Positions 1-8,162 of a stretch of DNA of 64,000 nucleotides are shown here, piece by piece. The notes beneath the pieces are model-generated. The model worked only from the letters and a program-made list of their open reading frames with translations. It did no database searches and was not told the DNA's origin. Source of the DNA: Physcousia sp015060555 (lineage in GTDB: Bacteria; Bacteroidota; Bacteroidia; Bacteroidales; Bacteroidaceae). Positions within the stretch are counted from its first letter, which is position 1, and each line of letters starts with the position of its first letter. Made by a program: the position numbers and the translations under genes. The stretch is from contig SUYG01000040.1 in NCBI GenBank assembly GCA_015060555.1, positions 1-64,000 of the forward strand, written 5' to 3'.

Positions 1-816
1 ACATTCTTTCGCAGCATCAAGCATCGTTGGGAAGGTCTTTGTAGTTTTATCCTTAAAAGTAGCCATCACATTAGTTCCTCTTGCTTGTTGAGCCGCTTTC
101 ATGTTAACCTTGGCCTCGGCTGAAATTTGGTGGTTTTTCCAATATCCACCGCCATTCTGTTTGACCCAGTTCTTTGCACCTTCAGTAGCAGCTTTTGGCT
201 CGATTCCTTTAAGTCTTTCGCTTTGAGCCGTTTTCTGTTCTTCCGTGCGCTTCTTTCCTTTGTTACCATCAGAAATCTTTTGTTTTTCTTCATCAGACTT
301 CTTCCTGTTTTTGCTTTTCTCACCAATCTTCTTTTTGGATTCATCTGTATGGTGAAACCCTTTTTTCTTCCGTGTTGCATTGCGACGTTGGTTTTCTTCA
401 TCACTCAACTTCATGCCTGTGCGTCCTGTGCCACCAGAGTTTCCATTGAAGCCATTCTCTATAGAATTATTTTCTTTGATGTAATATGATTCTCTTGATT
501 CCAATAGTTCTACGAGTTTATCAATATCTTCATCGTAATGTCTTTCTAGCACTTCGTACTTCCAGTTATCAATTCCGTATTGCTTCCTTGCATCAGCTAT
601 TTTGGAACCGCCATAAGGGTTGCTCTTCTGTTTCCATTTGGATCGCCTTGTCGCTTCCTCTGGAGTACAACCTATATACATTTTACCATTCATTTGTTCA
701 TTGGGTATGGTCAGCGTGTATTTGTAAACAATACCTTCCCATCCCTTGCCATCCACCCATGTAAGGTGGTTTTTGTCGTATTTTCTTTTATTACCTACTA
801 GATTTTTTTCTTTCAT
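1..816 (-). CDS. GIY-YIG endonuclease with NUMOD motifs (3' end outside window)
   Basis: The frame opens with ATG at 816 and stays open to base 1 (272 codons). An N-terminal GIY-YIG domain (about residues 25-115) shows VYKYTL, then NGKMYIGCT, a nearby Arg-rich stretch, a KYG-like RKQYGIDNW, and a Glu before YYIKENN, the expected catalytic layout. It is followed by basic repeats with KLSDEEN, HHTDESKKKIGEKSK, KSDEEKQKIS and RTEEQKTAQSERLKG, typical of NUMOD3 DNA-binding motifs, and a final segment with FPTMLDAAKEC like NUMOD1. This is the architecture of free-standing homing-type endonucleases. The target is unknown. It lies downstream of a terminator, so it probably has its own promoter, which I could not find. 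Confidence 0.85.
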   Translation of the reverse strand, partial: MKEKNLVGNKRKYDKNHLTWVDGKGWEGIVYKYTLTIPNEQMNGKMYIGCTPEEATRRSKWKQKSNPYGGSKIADARKQYGIDNWKYEVLERHYDEDIDKLVELLESRESYYIKENNSIENGFNGNSGGTGRTGMKLSDEENQRRNATRKKKGFHHTDESKKKIGEKSKNRKKSDEEKQKISDGNKGKKRTEEQKTAQSERLKGIEPKAATEGAKNWVKQNGGGYWKNHQISAEAKVNMKAAQQARGTNVMATFKDKTTKTFPTMLDAAKEC

Positions 817-834
817 AATTGATTTAGTTTATAA

Positions 835-868
835 CAAAAAAGGCGGCTAACAACGAGTGTCAACCGTC
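835..868 (-). terminator. Rho-independent terminator after the 894-3216 gene group
   Basis: Arms 842-851 and 859-868 pair in 9 of 10 positions, counting G-U pairs, around a 7-nt loop. On the minus strand the stem is followed by a T run (835-841). It separates the upstream minus-strand genes from the GIY-YIG gene. Confidence 0.65.
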
Positions 869-893
869 TTTCCTTTTTCTGTTCCGTAGATGT

Positions 894-1436
894 TTACTCA
901 AATGTGCAATAATGCTTCACCCAATACTTCCCTTTATCAGTAAAGCAGATGGATGACGTATGACTGAGCATAAAGCAAACGTCATTGTCTTTCGTTATTT
1001 TCCTGAAATAGTCCTGTATTCTATTAGCGACACAATTATATGGCTCTTTCCTGTTGGAAATTCCCGACATATAACTGTTGTAGCCAATAAAATTATCTAT
1101 CCTCTCATTCTCATCATCTACAAGCTCTGGGTACTGTTCACAAAAACATTCATACCAGTTGCATCTTATGTATTTTTCATGTGAGTCAAAACCAAGTTCC
1201 TTTATCCAAGGTTTATACATGAGGCAATAGGGTATTCCATCTTCCTCATATAGTCTGCAATCTGCTACATCCGATAAATAATTGGCGAGCTTTAGCAGGT
1301 CAACATTCTGTTTCTTGGCCTCCTTGTAATAGGGTAGCAAAGAATCAAGCCACTTTGGTAGGAATACTTCAAGAGCATCCATAAACCTTGGCGATAACCT
1401 CTCTGCTACCGGGAGGTCTCTAATAGTTATTTTCAT
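894..1436 (-). CDS. Hypothetical protein (180 aa)
   Basis: No family recognised. The protein is soluble-looking, rich in Tyr, Cys and acidic residues, with no signal peptide or membrane segment. The start is the ATG at 1436 (MKITIRDLPV), because it overlaps the stop of the preceding gene as ATGA, the usual sign of translational coupling; a longer start at 1466 would overlap that gene needlessly. It is the last gene before the terminator at 835-868. Function unknown. Confidence 0.6.
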   Translation of the reverse strand: MKITIRDLPVAERLSPRFMDALEVFLPKWLDSLLPYYKEAKKQNVDLLKLANYLSDVADCRLYEEDGIPYCLMYKPWIKELGFDSHEKYIRCNWYECFCEQYPELVDDENERIDNFIGYNSYMSGISNRKEPYNCVANRIQDYFRKITKDNDVCFMLSHTSSICFTDKGKYWVKHYCTFE

Positions 1437-1771
1437 TTTGTTTTTTGAGATTTGATGGTTAAACATACACCATAATTCTCGCGGAGATACTTGACCAGTC
1501 CATTGTAGGCATCAATACGCCGACGTGTCCTGGGGCATATCTCCAAGAGATCTTTCAAGTTAGTCTCAATAGAGGAACCTACAGAAAGAGTGTATTTCTC
1601 TTTGAGACGATCAATATCTGCCGAAAAACGGTCATCTGTAATTACGCTGTTTTGGGCAGGTGCGCTGCTTTTTTGAACAGGTGCAGCGGCTACCTTTTCT
1701 TCATCATGCTCATTCTCCAAGTCCTTCCTGGAATTGAAGTCGAAGAGCGAACTAAATAGATTTCTAAGCAT
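1433..1771 (-). CDS. Hypothetical protein (112 aa)
   Basis: Start chosen at MLRNLFSSLF (1771), 10 bases after the stop of the upstream gene; a longer frame would run far into that gene. The first part is low-complexity (Ala, Pro, Ser, Glu), followed by a compact C-terminal region of about 60 residues with KYTLSVGSSIETNLKDLLEI and a basic RTRRRIDAYNGL segment. This could be a small helical domain. No family assigned. Its stop overlaps the next start (ATGA). Confidence 0.55.
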   Translation of the reverse strand: MLRNLFSSLFDFNSRKDLENEHDEEKVAAAPVQKSSAPAQNSVITDDRFSADIDRLKEKYTLSVGSSIETNLKDLLEICPRTRRRIDAYNGLVKYLRENYGVCLTIKSQKTK

Positions 1772-1781
1772 ATTCTGTACC

Positions 1782-2342
1782 TTATAATGTGGTTTTCCGT
1801 GAATGAAGTCCGTACATTTCACGCAATCTGTAGTATGCGTTAATGTCTTTCCCGAAGACTTTCCCATTCACAGCAACAGTTTCTTTTGCATACTTAACAA
1901 TAGATGCTATATCATAGCACTCAATCAACTCCTTGTATGCTGCCTCTACACTCTCGTCATCAGAAAACCCATATTCAATATCATAGTGATACACATAATA
2001 TGCTTTCAACTTTGCTGACCAAAGGATAAATGGATTATCTATTAGGAGTGTTGACATTATCCCATCGACATCTACAGTCAGGGCAAAGTCAATCTCTTCT
2101 TTTGTCATATCTCCAATTTCCTGAAGGTACAGAAAGTCAATAACCTTCCCAAACACAAACTTGGGGAAGGTCTCGTCATCGAGGACAGCAAACGTTCCAC
2201 TGTCATACGATCCTGCCATTGCTCTAAAAGCGTTATCAGGGTTATCATACTTTTCAAGCGTACACCAAACGGAATCCTCTTTACTCTTTTGATACAGCCT
2301 TTGTGTTAGGGTAGGCTTAGACCCTTTCATTTCGTTATTCAT
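1782..2342 (-). CDS. Hypothetical protein (186 aa)
   Basis: Acidic, soluble-looking protein of unknown family, with no signal peptide or membrane span. ATG at 2342 (MNNEMKGSK) is preferred to the TTG two codons upstream. It is in line with its neighbours, 10 bases ahead of the next gene, and belongs to the minus-strand group ending at the terminator near 835. Function unknown. Confidence 0.6.
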   Translation of the reverse strand: MNNEMKGSKPTLTQRLYQKSKEDSVWCTLEKYDNPDNAFRAMAGSYDSGTFAVLDDETFPKFVFGKVIDFLYLQEIGDMTKEEIDFALTVDVDGIMSTLLIDNPFILWSAKLKAYYVYHYDIEYGFSDDESVEAAYKELIECYDIASIVKYAKETVAVNGKVFGKDINAYYRLREMYGLHSRKTTL

Positions 2343-2344
2343 AA

Positions 2345-2446
2345 TCAAATTCTTTTTAATCGGGCATTCTCCAGATACACAACTAATCCAGAGAATTCGT
2401 TTTCCATAAGTAAAGGTTTCAAGTTCTCAGACACGCATTTTAACAT
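2345..2446 (-). CDS. Possible small protein (33 aa)
   Basis: An ATG frame of 33 codons fills most of the 151-base gap between two element genes and ends within two bases of the next start at 2342. The product would begin MLKCVSENLKP and end with a basic ARLKRI. Support is only position and spacing; length alone could be chance. Confidence 0.3.
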   Translation of the reverse strand: MLKCVSENLKPLLMENEFSGLVVYLENARLKRI

Positions 2447-2499
2447 GATAAATCGCCTTTTTAAGACAATTTCTGCAAATGTTTTCTACGTTTTCGCTA

Positions 2500-3216
2500 T
2501 TATGGAATGGGCTTTACCAAGTCTTTATAGAACATGGCTATTCTTCGATGATTCTGGTATGCCCTCACGGACTGTTTCGGAACATAGATTGATTCAAGGC
2601 TCGGACAGTCTGAGAACATCGTACCAATAGAGAAGTCCGGCGGTGTTTCCCGTAAGAATGTTACTTCCTTCAGGCTTGTACAATGAACCCACAGCCAGTT
2701 TCCAATCCTGCTAACGCTTTTTGGTACTACTATTGAAGTCAAACTGGTGCATGAGTTGAAAGCATTGTCATCAAGATTTTCCACACCTTCAGGTATCTCT
2801 ACATGGGTCAGAGAAGTACAATGGTTGAAAGCCATCTTTCCTATGCGCACTGATTTCTGAGGTATTCTAATACTCCTAAGAGCCGTACATGAGGAAAAGC
2901 AGTAGTCTGGAACATCATTCAGTCCCGTAAAGCATTTAAACTCATCAAATGTCTCGATGACGGCGTTATCTTGAAACACACCGCTAACGTCTTTGACAGA
3001 GGTTAAATCACCAAAGACAAGTTTTCTTCCATATTCATATCCCGACAGCCAGGTTTCCCTAACAATACGGTTGACTTCTGCATCTTTAAGCATTACACGT
3101 TCACTATTTGTAGAATAGTAGCATTTCCCGCTGATTAAGACAATATGAGGAAAGGCTAGGTTAAGCCAGTCTGCCTTGTACTCATTCATGCTATCATAAG
3201 ATCTCAAACTATCCAT
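2500..3216 (-). CDS. BspA-type leucine-rich repeat protein (LRR_5)
   Basis: A 238-residue protein whose second half holds about four LRR_5 repeats: DYCFSSCTALRSIRIP, KMAFNHCTSLTHVEIP, DNAFNSCTSLTSIVVP and NWLWVHCTSLKEVTFL, then SDCPSLESIYVPK. This repeat is typical of BspA-like proteins, often cell-surface binders, but no signal peptide or lipobox is visible, so this copy is probably cytoplasmic. LRR proteins generally bind other proteins; the partner here is unknown. It appears to head the minus-strand gene group running to the terminator at 835. Confidence 0.8.
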   Translation of the reverse strand: MDSLRSYDSMNEYKADWLNLAFPHIVLISGKCYYSTNSERVMLKDAEVNRIVRETWLSGYEYGRKLVFGDLTSVKDVSGVFQDNAVIETFDEFKCFTGLNDVPDYCFSSCTALRSIRIPQKSVRIGKMAFNHCTSLTHVEIPEGVENLDDNAFNSCTSLTSIVVPKSVSRIGNWLWVHCTSLKEVTFLRETPPDFSIGTMFSDCPSLESIYVPKQSVRAYQNHRRIAMFYKDLVKPIP

Positions 3217-3332
3217 AGTCTATGCCCTCCCATGCAGCTTTCTTGCTTATGGTTTTCGACTGGAGCAAGAGCCAGACGTTCCCATGCCAAATCTCTAGAA
3301 ATGGCAGGGAAAGTAAAATGTTTGTGTTTCAT
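3204..3332 (-). CDS. Possible small protein upstream of the LRR gene (42 aa)
   Basis: ATG at 3332 opens a 42-codon frame (MKHKHFTFPAISRDLAW...) whose end overlaps the LRR start by a few bases, as a coupled leader might. No homology recognised and no clear ribosome site. Low confidence. Confidence 0.2.
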   Translation of the reverse strand: MKHKHFTFPAISRDLAWERLALAPVENHKQESCMGGHRLWIV

Positions 3333-3386
3333 AAATCTCTAAAGGGCGTTTATGCCCTCATCTTCACGAATAAGGAATAAAAAGCG

Positions 3387-3555
3387 GTATATCAGTATTT
3401 GCGCTATTAAACAGGGTATCAAAGTGGTGTCAAGGTTAGGGTGCTAAAGGGGTGCCAAAAATCCTAAATAACTGATATACAGGGTTGTTTTTGGGTGCTA
3501 GCAGAGTGCCATGAATATATGGTAATGGCACCCTCGTAGTACCACTTTGGCACCC
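3387..3555. repeat. Cluster of GGGTGCYA octamers and nested inverted repeats
   Basis: The 403-base gap 3217-3619 has no convincing gene. It holds copies of the octamer GGGTGCYA or a one-base variant at 3439, 3450, 3493 and 3504, and in reverse at 3526 and 3548. Two 19-nt direct repeats cover 3439-3457 and 3493-3511. Longer inverted pairs are 3387-3396 with 3471-3480 (10 of 10) and 3420-3428 with 3541-3549 (9 of 9). It lies between the ATPase operon terminator and the LRR gene. It looks like a multi-site protein-binding region, such as an iteron origin or operator cluster; which one is not shown. Confidence 0.7.
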
Positions 3556-3576
3556 ATGATGGAACACCAAGAAAAG

Positions 3577-3604
3577 AAAAAAGGACACCCATTACTGAGT
3601 GTCC
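3577..3604 (-). terminator. Terminator of the six-gene element operon
   Basis: A perfect 6-bp stem (GGACAC/GTGTCC, 3583-3588 with 3599-3604) is followed on the minus strand by six T (3577-3582). It lies 15 bases past the stop of the DUF3987-like gene. Confidence 0.85.
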
Positions 3605-3619
3605 GCTATCTGTTCTAGA

Positions 3620-5344
3620 CTATCCAAGTTTAGCTTCGTATTCGAGAATCCTACGCTTCACGGTATTAGGGGACATACCAGACAATTTCGCTAATCTGTC
3701 CCATCCATACTTGTTTTGGCCATGCTCGTCTTTTAAGTCATGCAATTCCTTCAGGTGAGCAATATCTGTGATAAGCTGATTGTCATCCTTAATCTCTTCT
3801 TTAGGTTCACCATTTCTCTCGACAAGTTCCGCAGCTTCATTGAGTTTGCGCTGCTTGTTCTGTTCTACACCGAACTTATGGAGGAAACGCTCGATACAGT
3901 AGTTGGCTATGAAGATAGTTAGATCAACGACTTGCTTACGCTTGCGCCAGTCAGAAGCTTCGGGAGCATCAAAGAGCATGTGGAGAACAATAGCGCAGTG
4001 AAAGGCAATAGTAGCCATGCGCAGACGCACATCCTTACGGGCAGGGTTGCTCTCTTCTACAGATAGGTTATATTGTTGGTCATTCCACTCCTTCAAAGCC
4101 TTGCAGACATAATCAAGGTCGATAGTGAGTTCTTGCGCAGGTTCATCCTCACCACCAGGAACGAAATGACAGCAATACTTTTCCGTCCACTCATCTATCT
4201 GGTCACGCAGGGCTTCGAGGTCAGCGCCTTCTTGCAGGCGAAGGACACCTGGATAACGACCTGTTTCTGGTATGCAAGTCCAGGCGATACGAGAGAGTGT
4301 TCCACCTTCAAGTTCCTTCTTGAACGAATCGATTATATCAAGAGGTGTTCCTGTAATGGTGTAGTTAAGGAAGATAGGAAACACTCCGTTCTGACTATCT
4401 TTTGAGCGGCTATTCCTGCATATATCGCCATTTTCAAAAGCCTTGCGCAGGATGTCGAAGGTGATTCCATTACCCTTTTTCAGGTCATAGGCCAACGCAC
4501 GGACTTCACTATTGAATATATACATGTGACATCCTTGGTTGGCGGCAAGAATATCAACGAAACGAGACATTGATGTTCCTATGCCTGTGGTCTGAATGAC
4601 TGAGGTTTCACTATACTGCCCGAAAGATTCTATCTTGTTCAAGCTTCTGCGAATTGGTCGGTGGAAGAGAATCTTGTACATATCCTCAAATTTACCTTTA
4701 CCTGTTCCCCAGTTACCTTCAGCGATTACCTGAAGGTTAGGAGCATGGAGATTACCGTCCAGATACTTTGCTCTGACCTTGGAGAAGCAGAATGATCCAA
4801 GCATTGAAAGCAGATGGAGAAGCATAGGCTCTTCGTACCCTTCTGGAACCCCCGACATAATTTTATTGAGGAACGGAGGTAGGGTTGGCAGTGTAAACTT
4901 TTCCTTGAAGCTCTCAACCCATGTGAGTTTGTTCTGCTCTTGGAAAAATTCGTCATCAGGAAGGTCTGTTGTGGCAAGGTCATCATCGCACATACCGTCG
5001 GCAGGTTTCGTTCTACGATATACTCCAGCTTTACTCTTCGTGCGAATCAGGTTTTCGTCAGCCATTCGCTGAATGGTGTAAAGGTCGCCATCTGCCCGAC
5101 GCTCAATCTCATAGGCTTTTGCATCATTCCGCTTTTTGCTCCAATAAAATGCGTAAAGAATACCACCTATAAGAAAAGATAGTCCTGTGAGTATAAAACC
5201 AAATTTTCCGATGGTCTTAGGGTCATTTCTGCTTACTCTCAAAACAGAATCAATCACTTTAGAAGTTCCATAACCTGCACCTGCGGCCACAGCTGCACCT
5301 CGCCCTGAATCGACGATTTTATCGATTATTGATTTCTTTTTCAT
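3620..5344 (-). CDS. Membrane-anchored DUF3987-like ATPase with C-terminal HTH
   Basis: 574 residues. A hydrophobic segment at about 48-68 (FILTGLSFLIGGILYAFYW) is followed by a charged linker. A DUF3987-like core holds a P-loop-type GNWGTGKGK at 210-218, and a helix-turn-helix-like end (YGWDRLAKLSGMSPNTVKRR) occupies roughly 545-565. DUF3987 proteins of mobile elements are thought to act in element replication as primase- or helicase-like ATPases. A membrane anchor is unusual and would place the machine at the inner membrane. Last gene of a six-gene operon; 55 bases separate it from the upstream HTH-like gene. The family call rests on the P-loop context and overall look, without a search. 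Confidence 0.7.
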   Translation of the reverse strand: MKKKSIIDKIVDSGRGAAVAAGAGYGTSKVIDSVLRVSRNDPKTIGKFGFILTGLSFLIGGILYAFYWSKKRNDAKAYEIERRADGDLYTIQRMADENLIRTKSKAGVYRRTKPADGMCDDDLATTDLPDDEFFQEQNKLTWVESFKEKFTLPTLPPFLNKIMSGVPEGYEEPMLLHLLSMLGSFCFSKVRAKYLDGNLHAPNLQVIAEGNWGTGKGKFEDMYKILFHRPIRRSLNKIESFGQYSETSVIQTTGIGTSMSRFVDILAANQGCHMYIFNSEVRALAYDLKKGNGITFDILRKAFENGDICRNSRSKDSQNGVFPIFLNYTITGTPLDIIDSFKKELEGGTLSRIAWTCIPETGRYPGVLRLQEGADLEALRDQIDEWTEKYCCHFVPGGEDEPAQELTIDLDYVCKALKEWNDQQYNLSVEESNPARKDVRLRMATIAFHCAIVLHMLFDAPEASDWRKRKQVVDLTIFIANYCIERFLHKFGVEQNKQRKLNEAAELVERNGEPKEEIKDDNQLITDIAHLKELHDLKDEHGQNKYGWDRLAKLSGMSPNTVKRRILEYEAKLG

Positions 5345-5399
5345 CTAAATATTTGTTTTGTAGGAGAGGCATTTCAAGGATACCCCTCCCAGGTTAATG

Positions 5400-5699
5400 C
5401 TACAGTGCCTTGATACTGTTAATTACACGAGATACCATTACAGGACTCATATTGAACTTCTCTCCGATAACACTGTTGAGAACACCATCCTCCTGAAGTT
5501 GCTTGATGTCGTACACGTCACGCTCTGTCAGCACAACAGGTTTCCCTTCCGTAGAGAAGAACACATACTTCACCTCACTCTTGGGCGAGTTTTCACCAGA
5601 TTTAGCCTTACGATTTTTGAAGATACGATAGGCCAGAAAAGCTGTGCCTGTGGCAATCATACCACAAGACACAAATACTAACATTTTCTTCGTTTTCAT
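5400..5699 (-). CDS. Small membrane-anchored HTH-like protein (99 aa)
   Basis: An N-terminal membrane span (about residues 7-25, VFVSCGMIATGTAFLAYRI) is followed by a basic linker and a C-terminal segment DVYDIKQLQEDGVLNSVIG...MSPVMVSRVINSIKAL that resembles a winged-helix or HTH fold. The layout (anchor, linker, HTH) mirrors the ends of the ATPase encoded just downstream, suggesting the two act together at the membrane. The gene starts 20 bases after the ParB-like gene. No named family. Confidence 0.6.
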   Translation of the reverse strand: MKTKKMLVFVSCGMIATGTAFLAYRIFKNRKAKSGENSPKSEVKYVFFSTEGKPVVLTERDVYDIKQLQEDGVLNSVIGEKFNMSPVMVSRVINSIKAL

Positions 5700-5718
5700 A
5701 TTTGTTTATATTATTGGG

Positions 5719-6762
5719 TTAAACTGTCATCATCTTATCAAGTTGCGTCTTGATTACTTGGTCTCTGGTGATATGAGCCTTCTTGTTGCTCTTAGCAGCG
5801 AGAATAGCACCATAGATCTCTTTCGGCATTTTGCTTACCTTCTCAATGATAGCATTAGCCTCCAACATCTTATTCTGAGCTGTGTTGATACGGTCTGCGC
5901 ACCACTGAGCTGCGGGAACCCCACGAAAAACTTTCTCTGCGCCATCATAACTGAACACTTCCTTGAATCCCTCATAGCATAGGGCCAACGCACCAGACAG
6001 CTCTTCATTGAACTTGGGAGCATCATTTTTGCCGTAAATCAGTTTCGTAACCTCGTCTTTGCTCAACTCACGTCCTACCGTCCAGAAGTAGGAAGCCTTG
6101 GGAATAGCGTGGTCGTTGCGGATCTTACCCAGATACGAGATAACGATGGGGTCTTTCGAGCGTGCGCCAGCAATAGCCAGTCTATCCTTGGTGGTTGTGC
6201 GTGTCATGTCAGCGTTGGTAGAGACATAAGCCTTGCCGAAGTCCTCTGGAGTATCAAAGTGCCTATAGACAAAGTGGTAGTCAAAAGGAACTGTACCATT
6301 CTTTGCTGCCAGAGCCAAAGCAATCAGGAAAGCATAGAAACGGCCATGACCTTCCATCACACAGTAGGCTCCCTCTATGTTCTCGTCCTTGACCTCTTCC
6401 CATGTGGCAGGGTCGATGAGAACAAGTCCCCATGCAAGTGCTGTCTTTGCGTCCGTGATAACCGCTGGGGTAGTCATGCCATTCTTTGTGCAAGCCGACA
6501 ACATCTTCATTCCACGTTGCCATGAGCGACGGTTATCCCTTATCCAGTAGATTTTGATACCACCCACTTTGTTCAAGTGGTAAACCTTATCCTCTTCTAG
6601 CGGTTTACCATTCCATTCCTCACTAGCCACACTCAGGAGGATGATCTCAAAGATGTGGTTGTTTACGAACTCTCTAACCTCTACTTCGGTAATGGGAGCG
6701 TTCTTCTTTTCTGCCTTGGCTACTTTCTTCACCTCAGCTGCTTTTTTCTGATTCCTATTCAT
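5719..6762 (-). CDS. ParB/Srx-fold domain protein
   Basis: 347 residues with a basic, Lys/Ala-rich N-terminus. The segment GAYCVMEGHGRFYAFLIA (about 131-148) resembles the ParB/sulfiredoxin-fold signature (xEGHGRxxA), and YVSTNADMTRTTTKDRLAIAG follows, as in plasmid and element ParB-like proteins. Such proteins work in partition, DNA nicking or regulation; which applies here cannot be told. No ParA is nearby. It is the fourth gene of the operon starting near 8001. Confidence 0.6.
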   Translation of the reverse strand: MNRNQKKAAEVKKVAKAEKKNAPITEVEVREFVNNHIFEIILLSVASEEWNGKPLEEDKVYHLNKVGGIKIYWIRDNRRSWQRGMKMLSACTKNGMTTPAVITDAKTALAWGLVLIDPATWEEVKDENIEGAYCVMEGHGRFYAFLIALALAAKNGTVPFDYHFVYRHFDTPEDFGKAYVSTNADMTRTTTKDRLAIAGARSKDPIVISYLGKIRNDHAIPKASYFWTVGRELSKDEVTKLIYGKNDAPKFNEELSGALALCYEGFKEVFSYDGAEKVFRGVPAAQWCADRINTAQNKMLEANAIIEKVSKMPKEIYGAILAAKSNKKAHITRDQVIKTQLDKMMTV

Positions 6763-6841
6763 CTTTATATTATATTATTATGTGTTCTGTTTGGGGGAGA
6801 GGGCAGAAGTATTACCACCCTCTCTTGAACTTGACTCTCTA

Positions 6842-7390
6842 TCAGGCTTTGAATGAGGGACAACCGAACATCAGTAATGGGATAAATAATACACTCTCAA
6901 AGAGTTCTATATCTTTCTGGGAACAGCCATGCTTCAATGCTTTCTGTCTCCAATGCTTTGCTACCTTGGGGTCGTTTGCCATTACTGACATAACCCCTTC
7001 TGCATGTGCGAACCCTCTTCGAGCCGATTCCGAAAAAAGCTTAACGGCATGATTGAACAGTTCAACAGTTGATGGAGTATTTATTATATACATACCCAAT
7101 ACGAACAGTGCCCCGGAGTGGCCTAAGTTAGCTGCTTGGCGTAAATATTCGAGACTTGTTCTATCTTCTACTTCACCAAAATAACCGTTGACATAGAGGT
7201 CGAACAACTCGTAGGCAGCATCAGCATTTCCCCATTGAGCTAACTTCTCCAAAAGTTGCTTTACAGCTTTACGATCCTCAAAGGGAATGTTTTCATAACC
7301 ACCCTCATTAAAGGTGTTCTCGTTCTTAATTTTCACCTGTGCCTTTACTCCTGCTACAGAAGCGCTAGCGTTGTTTGTTATTACTTTCAT
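6842..7390 (-). CDS. Sel1-like repeat protein
   Basis: 182 residues. The middle holds Sel1/TPR-like helical repeats: GNADAAYELFDLYVNGYFGE, SLEYLRQAANLGHSGALFVLG and KLFSESARRGFAHAEGVMSV, then KHWRQKALKHGCS. Sel1 repeats form protein-binding solenoids. No signal peptide, so cytoplasmic. It sits in the operon between a small membrane protein gene and the ParB-like gene and could be an adaptor, which is inference. Confidence 0.7.
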   Translation of the reverse strand: MKVITNNASASVAGVKAQVKIKNENTFNEGGYENIPFEDRKAVKQLLEKLAQWGNADAAYELFDLYVNGYFGEVEDRTSLEYLRQAANLGHSGALFVLGMYIINTPSTVELFNHAVKLFSESARRGFAHAEGVMSVMANDPKVAKHWRQKALKHGCSQKDIELFESVLFIPLLMFGCPSFKA

Positions 7391-7427
7391 AATAGTTCTT
7401 GTTTAATCGTTAATAATATGTATCTTG

Positions 7428-7730
7428 TTAATCTTTACTTCCCAACAGAAACAGGCCAAGTCCAATCCCTGCAATGATGGCTGCATACTTCCAAAACATG
7501 TATTCTGTTTCTGGGTTGACACCATTACTATTAATCTCAACACTTGCGGTCTGCTCCTTCTCAGTCATGGTCTCTTCCCCGATGACCTCAATAACAGTCT
7601 CTATGGGTGCTTCCTCAACAACCCCATTAGGCTTAACCTCAACACTCCACTTGTTGTTGTAGTGGTTGACATACTGACGGCTACGATAGTTGCTAACCCG
7701 GCGTGACCTTTTATTGCCTACTTTACACAT
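7428..7730 (-). CDS. Small tail-anchored protein (100 aa)
   Basis: Very basic N-terminus (Lys, Arg, Asn and Tyr rich), an acidic Thr/Glu-rich middle, and a single hydrophobic segment near the C-terminus (YAAIIAGIGLGLFLLG, about 81-97) ending in SKD. This predicts a tail-anchored membrane protein with a nucleic-acid-like basic cytoplasmic end. No family recognised. Second gene of the operon, 7 bases after the first. Confidence 0.55.
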   Translation of the reverse strand: MCKVGNKRSRRVSNYRSRQYVNHYNNKWSVEVKPNGVVEEAPIETVIEVIGEETMTEKEQTASVEINSNGVNPETEYMFWKYAAIIAGIGLGLFLLGSKD

Positions 7731-7737
7731 AGTTAAT

Positions 7738-8001
7738 TCATTTTTGAATGTTATACGATGGTTTTAATTCAAGTAAAGCTTTGTCGAGAAAGATGTCAAC
7801 GGCTTCATACAGGTTTTCAACTCTGGCAATATCAGACTCGGCTTCGGACTTAGAACGTCCCCAATCCATTGACACTTTGATAAGTTCATCTTCACTGACC
7901 TTATTCACCTTTGCTGTAAACAAGTTCAAGAAGTAGTCCTTCAGGCTCCCCTTTGCCGTGAGCTTATGAACTGTTGTTGATAGCTTATTCTCTTGCTTCA
8001 T
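7738..8001 (-). CDS. Hypothetical protein (87 aa), first gene of operon
   Basis: Short, charged, helical-looking protein beginning MKQENKLSTTVHKLTAKG. No family recognised. It directly follows a -7 promoter element at 8026-8033 and starts the co-oriented run of six genes that ends at the terminator near 3577. Confidence 0.55.
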   Translation of the reverse strand: MKQENKLSTTVHKLTAKGSLKDYFLNLFTAKVNKVSEDELIKVSMDWGRSKSEAESDIARVENLYEAVDIFLDKALLELKPSYNIQK

Positions 8002-8025
8002 AATGCTTTATTTTTATTTCTGGTG

Positions 8026-8033
8026 CAAAGGTA
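8026..8033 (-). promoter_or_regulatory. Bacteroidetes -7 element (TACCTTTG)
   Basis: Matches TAnnTTTG on the minus strand, 25 bases before the ATG at 8001. It is the only promoter seen for the six-gene element operon; it looks constitutive-type, like the chromosomal ones. Confidence 0.7.
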
Positions 8034-8107
8034 AAATAAAGGCAAAACTTATCTTGGAACCATGAAAGTTGTGAACCAAACTATGAAAACTATGAAAATA
8101 TGGGCAT

Positions 8108-8141
8108 AAAAAAGCCACCTATCCTTGTTGATAGATGGCCT
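8108..8141 (-). terminator. Terminator after the recombinase-partner gene
   Basis: A 12-bp stem with G-U pairs (8112-8123 with 8130-8141), 6-nt loop and a T run on the minus strand. It lies just past the stop at 8163, insulating the recombinase pair from the operon downstream. Confidence 0.8.
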
Positions 8142-8162
8142 AAAAAAGGGGGGGGTATGCTA

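Noticed and set aside
99..404. Small basic protein on the minus strand
   Set aside because: It is a shifted frame of the GIY-YIG gene; its basic character only reflects the Lys-rich NUMOD3 region.
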